Shown: in pieces, positions 59,712 to 64,000 of the stretch | How positions within the stretch are numbered: position 1 is the first letter of the stretch | How the letters are laid out: each line of letters begins with the position of its first letter | Source of the DNA: Polyangia bacterium | GTDB lineage: Bacteria; Myxococcota_A; Polyangia; Nannocystales; Nannocystaceae | Assembly (NCBI GenBank): GCA_030430565.1 | Contig: JAUIKS010000014.1 | Location: 1-64,000, forward strand | Direction: 5' to 3' | Length of the DNA stretch: 64,000 nucleotides | Program-made: the position numbers and the translations under genes | Notes under the pieces: generated by a model | What the model was told of the DNA's origin: nothing | Databases searched by the model: none | What the model saw: only the letters and a program-made list of their open reading frames with translations

Positions 59712-61193
59712 ATGCGCAGAGTTGTCACGTTCTTGCTCCTCGTCGGCATGCTGGGGGGCCTCGGCGTCCTGATGTACTCGCGCCCGGCGCCGCCCGAGCT
59801 GGCCGCGGGCGGGGATGAGGCCGGCTCCGCGAGCGCGGGGACAGACACCGACGCCGCGCGCGACGGCGCGGAGACCGACGCGGAGACGGCGGGCGAGAGC
59901 GAGGGCGACGCGAAGGGCGAGGGCGAGAAAGCCGAGCCGGAGAAGCCGAAGGTCCAGGTCGTGCGCGTGGCCGGGCTCGGCTGGGAGCTGCTCGCGCCGG
60001 GCGTGCTCGCGAACGACGGCCTCGACCCGGGCGAGGCGAGCACCTTCAAGAAGTCCAACATCGAGGCGCACTTCGTCTCGGTCGCCGACACCGACGCGAT
60101 CCAGAAGCGGCTCGCGCGGGGCGGCGGCGACGAGAAAGGGGCTGACATCGCGCTCTTGCCCTTGCCCGACTTCGTCGCCTCCTACGAGCGACTGCGCGGC
60201 CTAGAGCCGCAGGTGTTCTTCGTGATCGGCTGGTCCGACGGGCGTGACGCGGTGTCGACCGAGCGCAAGGGCGGGCTCGGCAAGCTGCCCGCCAAGGGCG
60301 CGATCACGCTGCAGGGGCGCTCGGGCAGCTCGGCGAGCCTGCTCGGGCTGTTCGCGCTCGAGATGGCGGGCGTCGAGGCCGAGCGCATCGAGCTCGTCGA
60401 GCCGAAGAAAGACGAGAAGCCGCTGTTCACGGCGATCGAGCGCTCGCTGCGGTCGAAGAAGCGCGAGGCCACGGACGCGCGCGACCTGCTGTTCACGACC
60501 GCGGACGCGACCGGGCTTGTGCCGATCGTCGCGATCGCGCCGGGCGGGTACATCGGCCGCAACGGCGAGCTGCTGGAGGACTGGGCGAAGCTGTGGCTCG
60601 CCGGAACCGAGCAGCTGCGCGCCGACGTCCCCGGCGCCTCGCGCCGCCTGGCGAAGGAGAAGGGCGCGCCCGAGCCGGTCGATCTGCTCGACGGCCTCGG
60701 CTGGATCAGCCACGCCGGGCTGCGCGACAACGCGCACCTCGCCGGCCTCGCCGGGCGCGGCGCGGTCACGGTCGACGAGCTGTTCCATCGGACATGGGCG
60801 CTGTGGCGCGGCGCCGGGATCCTGTCGACGCCGGCGCCCGAGCGCGTGCCGATGACCAACGAGATCATCGCCGGCGTCGCGCTCGGCAGCGACGCCGGGC
60901 TCAGCGAGGCGCGCGCCGAGGGCAAGCGGCGCGACAAGCTGCGGACCTTGCTGGTGCACGAGGTCGCGGGCAAGGAGCTCGACGAGCACGCCTTGGTTGA
61001 TGAGCTCGGCTTCATCGCGGGCGTTTTCGAGCGCGCCGAGATCGAGCTGAAGGTGCGCAAGAAGGCGGGCGACCCGGCGGCGCTGATCCTCGCCGCGAGC
61101 AAGCGCTTTGACCTCGAGGAGGGTCGGCTCAAGCAGGGCAAGTCGCCGCGCAAGGGCCCGGTCGCGACGATCGAGATCCGCGTGCCGCGGTAG
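59712..61193 (+). CDS. Membrane-anchored solute-binding-like protein
   Basis: 493 aa. An N-terminal helix (VVTFLLLVGMLGGLGVLMYS) anchors it; an Ala/Gly/Glu/Asp-rich linker (about 28-82) resembles that of the preceding protease. The rest looks like a type 2 periplasmic-binding fold: LGWELLAPGVLANDGLDPGE, KSNIEAHFVSVADTDAIQKR, GADIALLPLPDFVASYERLR, FFVIGWSDGRDAV, ITLQGRSGSSASLLGLFALE, DLLFTTADATGLVPIVAIAP. The pattern is that of NMT1/NitT-TauT solute receptors, but no transporter genes are adjacent. A sensory or chaperone role is possible. Confidence 0.75.
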   Translation: MRRVVTFLLLVGMLGGLGVLMYSRPAPPELAAGGDEAGSASAGTDTDAARDGAETDAETAGESEGDAKGEGEKAEPEKPKVQVVRVAGLGWELLAPGVLANDGLDPGEASTFKKSNIEAHFVSVADTDAIQKRLARGGGDEKGADIALLPLPDFVASYERLRGLEPQVFFVIGWSDGRDAVSTERKGGLGKLPAKGAITLQGRSGSSASLLGLFALEMAGVEAERIELVEPKKDEKPLFTAIERSLRSKKREATDARDLLFTTADATGLVPIVAIAPGGYIGRNGELLEDWAKLWLAGTEQLRADVPGASRRLAKEKGAPEPVDLLDGLGWISHAGLRDNAHLAGLAGRGAVTVDELFHRTWALWRGAGILSTPAPERVPMTNEIIAGVALGSDAGLSEARAEGKRRDKLRTLLVHEVAGKELDEHALVDELGFIAGVFERAEIELKVRKKAGDPAALILAASKRFDLEEGRLKQGKSPRKGPVATIEIRVPR

Positions 61194-61226
61194 CAGCCGC
61201 GTAGACTCTCGGCGGGGGCTGCTAGC

Positions 61227-61775
61227 TCAGAAGCCCGCGTTCGGGTTCTTGAGGTAGGCCTCCTCGTCGGGCGTGTTCAGGCGCCCGAGCGCCGCGTTGC
61301 GGTGGGGGAAGCGGCCGAAGCGCGTGATGACCTCTTTGTGCAGGTAGGCGAAGCGGAGGTTCTCGCCCAGGCCGAGGCCCGCGAGCAGATCGACGCCGCG
61401 CTCCTGATCCACGAGGCTCTCGCTGTGCATCAGCGGCATGATCATGAACAGGCGCCGCGGCGGCTCGAGGAACTGATCGAGGCCGCGCTGAAGCGCGCGC
61501 TTGGTGTGCCAGCGCGCGAGGCCGTCGGCCGCGAACGCCCGCGCTTGCCCGCGGAACATGTTGCGCGCGAATTGGTCGAGCACGATGATGAGCGCGAGCA
61601 CGCCCGCTGGCGTGTCTTGCCAGGCGCTGCGCTCGCCGGCGCAGATGGCCTCGTAGGTCGGCAAGAAGCGCTCGCGCAGCTCGGCGTCGAAGGCGGGATC
61701 CTTCGTCCAGTGCAGGGGCTTTACGCGCTCGGAGAACCACAGCTCGAGGACATCGTCGACGGTCGGCTCAGACAT
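61227..61775 (-). CDS. DUF924-family protein
   Basis: 182 aa from the ATG at 61775 (MSEPTVDDVLELWFSERVKP); upstream in-frame codons lack a ribosome site. It matches the DUF924 pattern: DPAFDAELRERFLPTYEAIC, DTPAGVLALIIVLDQFARNM, FRGQARAFAADGLARWHTKR, MIMPLMHSESLVDQERGVDL, FGRFPHRNAALGRLNTPDEE and the final LKNPNAGF. The family is all-helical, TPR-like and cytosolic; no biochemical role is established. Length is typical. The gene is divergent from the cyclase gene at 61847 and convergent with the solute-binding-like gene. Confidence 0.92.
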   Translation of the reverse strand: MSEPTVDDVLELWFSERVKPLHWTKDPAFDAELRERFLPTYEAICAGERSAWQDTPAGVLALIIVLDQFARNMFRGQARAFAADGLARWHTKRALQRGLDQFLEPPRRLFMIMPLMHSESLVDQERGVDLLAGLGLGENLRFAYLHKEVITRFGRFPHRNAALGRLNTPDEEAYLKNPNAGF

Positions 61776-61846
61776 ACCGCGCCATCGAACCACGGTCGGC
61801 CCGGCGTCGCAAGCGACGCGCGCGCGCATGCGGTACATTCACGCGC

Positions 61847-63766
61847 GTGACGGCCCTGGCTGTCCAAGACCGGCTGACGCTCGAGCGCTTCCTCGAGCGT
61901 TACCCCTGGCCCGACGCCGATCGTCAGCTCGCGACGCCGATCGAGTGGTTTTGGGAGTTCGAAGTCGAGGCGCCCCTCGACGCGCTCTGGGCCATGCTCG
62001 TCGACACCTCCCGCTTCAACCGCGCGATGGGCCTGGCGCGCATGAGCTTTGAGGAGCGCGACGGCGTGCTCTACGGCTCGGCCACCAACGGCGGCTTTCG
62101 CCAGGAGTGGGTCGAGGTCCCGTGGATGTGGATCAACGGGCGCGAGGTCATCGCCGAGCGACGCTACACCCGCGGCTTCGCCCACGTGGTCCGGGCGATC
62201 TACGTGGTTCAGGAGCTCGCCGAGGGGCGGCTGCGCCTCTACGTGTACTTCGGCTGGATCCCGCGCGGCTGGCTCGGGCGCTTCATGCTCTGGATCGGCG
62301 AGGGCGTGCTCCGCAGCGGCTACGCGCGCGTGCTGCAGGAGATGGCGCGAGACGCCCGCGACGCGACCTACACCGCCTTCGTGCCGCCGGCGCATCAGCT
62401 CGCGCCGGAGGGGAAGGCGCGGCTCGAGGAGGTGCGCGAGGAGCTGCGCTCGCGGGGGCTTATAGAGGAGGCCATCACGCGGCTCATCGAGCACGTGCAG
62501 ACGGCAGACGAGATCGACCTGTACCGCATCCAGATCCGTCGGCTCGCGCGCGAGTGGGGGCTCGAGGAGCGCGCGCTGCTGCAGGTCAGCCTGCACGCGA
62601 CGCGCGTCGGCCTGCTCGACATGACCTGGGACGTCGTGTGCCCGCACTGCCGCGGCGTCCGCTCGGAGCTCGAGTCAGCCTCGAAGCTGCCCAATGATTC
62701 CTATTGCGACGTCTGCGAGATCGACTTCGGCGTCGGCGACGTGAACTCGATCGAGATCACCTTCCACGTCAACTCGGCGATCCGCGACATCCCCAAGATC
62801 GAGTTCTGCAGCGCCGAGCCGGCCAAGAAGACGCACATCAAGCTCCAGCTCGCGCTCGCGCCGGGCGAGACGCGGGAGGTCGCGCCGCGGCTGGAGCCGG
62901 GGAGCTACCGCATGCGCCTGCAGTCCGAGAAGGACGCGCGGACGCTGGTGGTCGAGGAGGGCGCGCCGCGGGCGATCGCGTGGCGCAGCGACGACGCGAC
63001 GGCGCGGCGGCGCAGCGCCGCGAACCCGCAGCTGACGCTGATCAACGACGAGGCCGAGGCGCGGACCTTCGTGATCGAGGAGATGCGCTGGCCAGACCAC
63101 GCGCTGCGCCCCGCCGATCTGTTCGTGTGCCGCGAGTTCCACGACCTGTTCTCCGAGGAGTACGTCTCGGACGGCGTGCAGCTCGCCGTCGGTCAGCAGA
63201 CGATCGTGTTCACCGACATGGTGGGCTCGACGCGCTTCTACACCCAGCGCGGCGACCCCGAGGCCTTCGTCGAGGTCCGCCGTCACTTCGAAGTGATCGA
63301 GGAGCTTATCGACCACGAGCGCGGCGTGCTCGTCAAGACCATCGGCGACGCGACGATGCTGGTGTTCACGCAGCCGCTCGCGGCGGTGCGGGCCTGCGGC
63401 GCGATCCAGCGACACTTTCATCGCGCCCGAAAAGACACGCCGATCCGCGTGCGGATCTCGTTGCACGTCGGGACCTGCATCGCGGTCAAGCTCAACAGCA
63501 ACATCGACTTCTTCGGCTCGAGCGTGAACCTGGCCTCGAAGCTGCAAGCCTGCGCCGAGGCCGGTCAGGTCGCGATGTCGCGTGAGGTCTACGAGTCTCC
63601 GGGGGTCGCCGAGCAGCTCGCGCTGCAGGGCGAGGAGATCACGGAGTTCGTGTTCACCGTCAAGGCGCTGCCCGAGCCCATCGACGTCGTCCGCTGGGAC
63701 GTGTGGAGCGACGAGGACGACGACGCGAGCGCGATGTCGGCGGTGTCGCTGCGGCGCAAGGGGTGA
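61847..63766 (+). CDS. SRPBCC-zinc-DUF5939-cyclase fusion protein
   Basis: 639 aa from a GTG. Residues about 25-175 look like an SRPBCC/START ligand-binding domain (EWFWEFEVEAPLDALWAMLV, YGSATNGGFRQEWVEVPWMW). A long helical stretch follows, then a zinc-type cysteine knuckle (VCPHCRG and CDVCEID, near residues 264-288). A beta-rich region is at 300-420, similar to DUF5939, which accompanies cyclases. A class III cyclase domain fills about 450-600: IVFTDMVGSTRFYTQRGDPE with the first metal Asp, VKTIGDATMLVF with the second, and FGSSVNLASKLQ. It would make cAMP or cGMP in response to a lipid-like ligand. Cytosolic. Confidence 0.9.
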   Translation: MTALAVQDRLTLERFLERYPWPDADRQLATPIEWFWEFEVEAPLDALWAMLVDTSRFNRAMGLARMSFEERDGVLYGSATNGGFRQEWVEVPWMWINGREVIAERRYTRGFAHVVRAIYVVQELAEGRLRLYVYFGWIPRGWLGRFMLWIGEGVLRSGYARVLQEMARDARDATYTAFVPPAHQLAPEGKARLEEVREELRSRGLIEEAITRLIEHVQTADEIDLYRIQIRRLAREWGLEERALLQVSLHATRVGLLDMTWDVVCPHCRGVRSELESASKLPNDSYCDVCEIDFGVGDVNSIEITFHVNSAIRDIPKIEFCSAEPAKKTHIKLQLALAPGETREVAPRLEPGSYRMRLQSEKDARTLVVEEGAPRAIAWRSDDATARRRSAANPQLTLINDEAEARTFVIEEMRWPDHALRPADLFVCREFHDLFSEEYVSDGVQLAVGQQTIVFTDMVGSTRFYTQRGDPEAFVEVRRHFEVIEELIDHERGVLVKTIGDATMLVFTQPLAAVRACGAIQRHFHRARKDTPIRVRISLHVGTCIAVKLNSNIDFFGSSVNLASKLQACAEAGQVAMSREVYESPGVAEQLALQGEEITEFVFTVKALPEPIDVVRWDVWSDEDDDASAMSAVSLRRKG

Positions 63767-63789
63767 GGCGATGCCGTACAATCTCGGCC

Positions 63790-64000
63790 GTGCGCGCCGC
63801 TCTCCGCCTCCTCCGTCAGCGCGCCGCGTCGGTCATGCTCGCGTGCGCGGTGCTGACCGCCTGCGGCGACGCGGGCGAAGACGCGCCGGCGGGTGTGGAG
63901 CCCGCGTCGATCGAGGCCGAGGGGGACGCCCCGCAGCTGCCGGGTCAGCGCGCGCCTGAAGGGCCAGGCGGGCCCGGCGATGACGAGCTCGCGCAGGCCC
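63790..64000 (+). CDS. Lipoprotein, N-terminal part (runs off the right edge)
   Basis: From the GTG at 63790, 70 codons are open to the window edge. The lipoprotein signal is clear: an Arg-rich n-region, a hydrophobic core (ASVMLACAVLTAC) and Cys at the lipobox LTAC, followed by an acidic, Pro/Gly-rich stretch (GDAGEDAPAGVEPASIEAEG). It starts 23 bp after the cyclase gene, so co-transcription is likely. No domain is visible yet. Confidence 0.6.
   Translation, partial: MRAALRLLRQRAASVMLACAVLTACGDAGEDAPAGVEPASIEAEGDAPQLPGQRAPEGPGGPGDDELAQA

Overview
The window is very GC-rich and densely coded on both strands, with many GTG starts. It carries several Hanks-type Ser/Thr kinases fused to TPR arrays, ECF-type sigma modules, class III cyclases with added domains, MYXO-type secreted proteins with threonine-, cysteine- and Gly-Asp-rich tracts, and FG-GAP lipoproteins. 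This points to a myxobacterium, most likely of the Nannocystineae (Nannocystis, Plesiocystis or Enhygromyxa type). The assignment rests on gene style, not on a marker gene; no rRNA or tRNA gene was recognised.

Layout. 1-6.3 kb: two small exported proteins, an aquaporin, a cyclase, and a probable operon of a coiled-coil protein, a membrane OmpA-like protein and a Ras/Rab-like GTPase. 6.3-15.7 kb: M3 metallopeptidase lipoprotein, HemF-like protein, MscS-like channel, a sigma-domain/kinase fusion, an NSDHL-like dehydrogenase beside a sterol-desaturase-family oxidase, and a TPR protein. 15.7-22.7 kb: one Ser/Thr kinase-TPR gene is cut by an inserted segment of about 4.1 kb bounded by a perfect 13-bp direct repeat. 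Joining the two halves at the repeat restores one reading frame. The insert holds a frameshifted YhcG/DUF1016 nuclease gene, an ArdA-like small protein, a small HTH protein beside a perfect palindrome, and an AT-richer calcineurin-like phosphoesterase gene.

22.7-38.8 kb: LysR regulator, SRPBCC lipoprotein, GST, HAD hydrolase, a (Gly-Asp)n lipoprotein, an ECF sigma factor, RecN, an intact kinase-TPR paralogue, a desaturase-GNAT pair, an FG-GAP lipoprotein, an HTTM pair and QueD. 38.8-50.1 kb: a TetR/Baeyer-Villiger monooxygenase/SDR locus around a palindromic operator, a kinase-TolB-like-TPR protein, an acid phosphatase-like lipoprotein, small envelope proteins, and two large secreted proteins, one of them with another (Gly-Asp)n tract. 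50.3-64 kb: GH3 glycosidase, a primary-like sigma factor with a clear terminator, a VWA lipoprotein, an arginase-family enzyme, an S41 peptidase, a membrane-anchored HtrA-like protease, a solute-binding-like protein, a DUF924 protein, an SRPBCC/zinc/cyclase protein and the start of a lipoprotein gene.

The window is mainly signalling and cell-envelope biology. The points most worth following are the interrupted kinase with its island, and the sigma-domain/kinase fusion.
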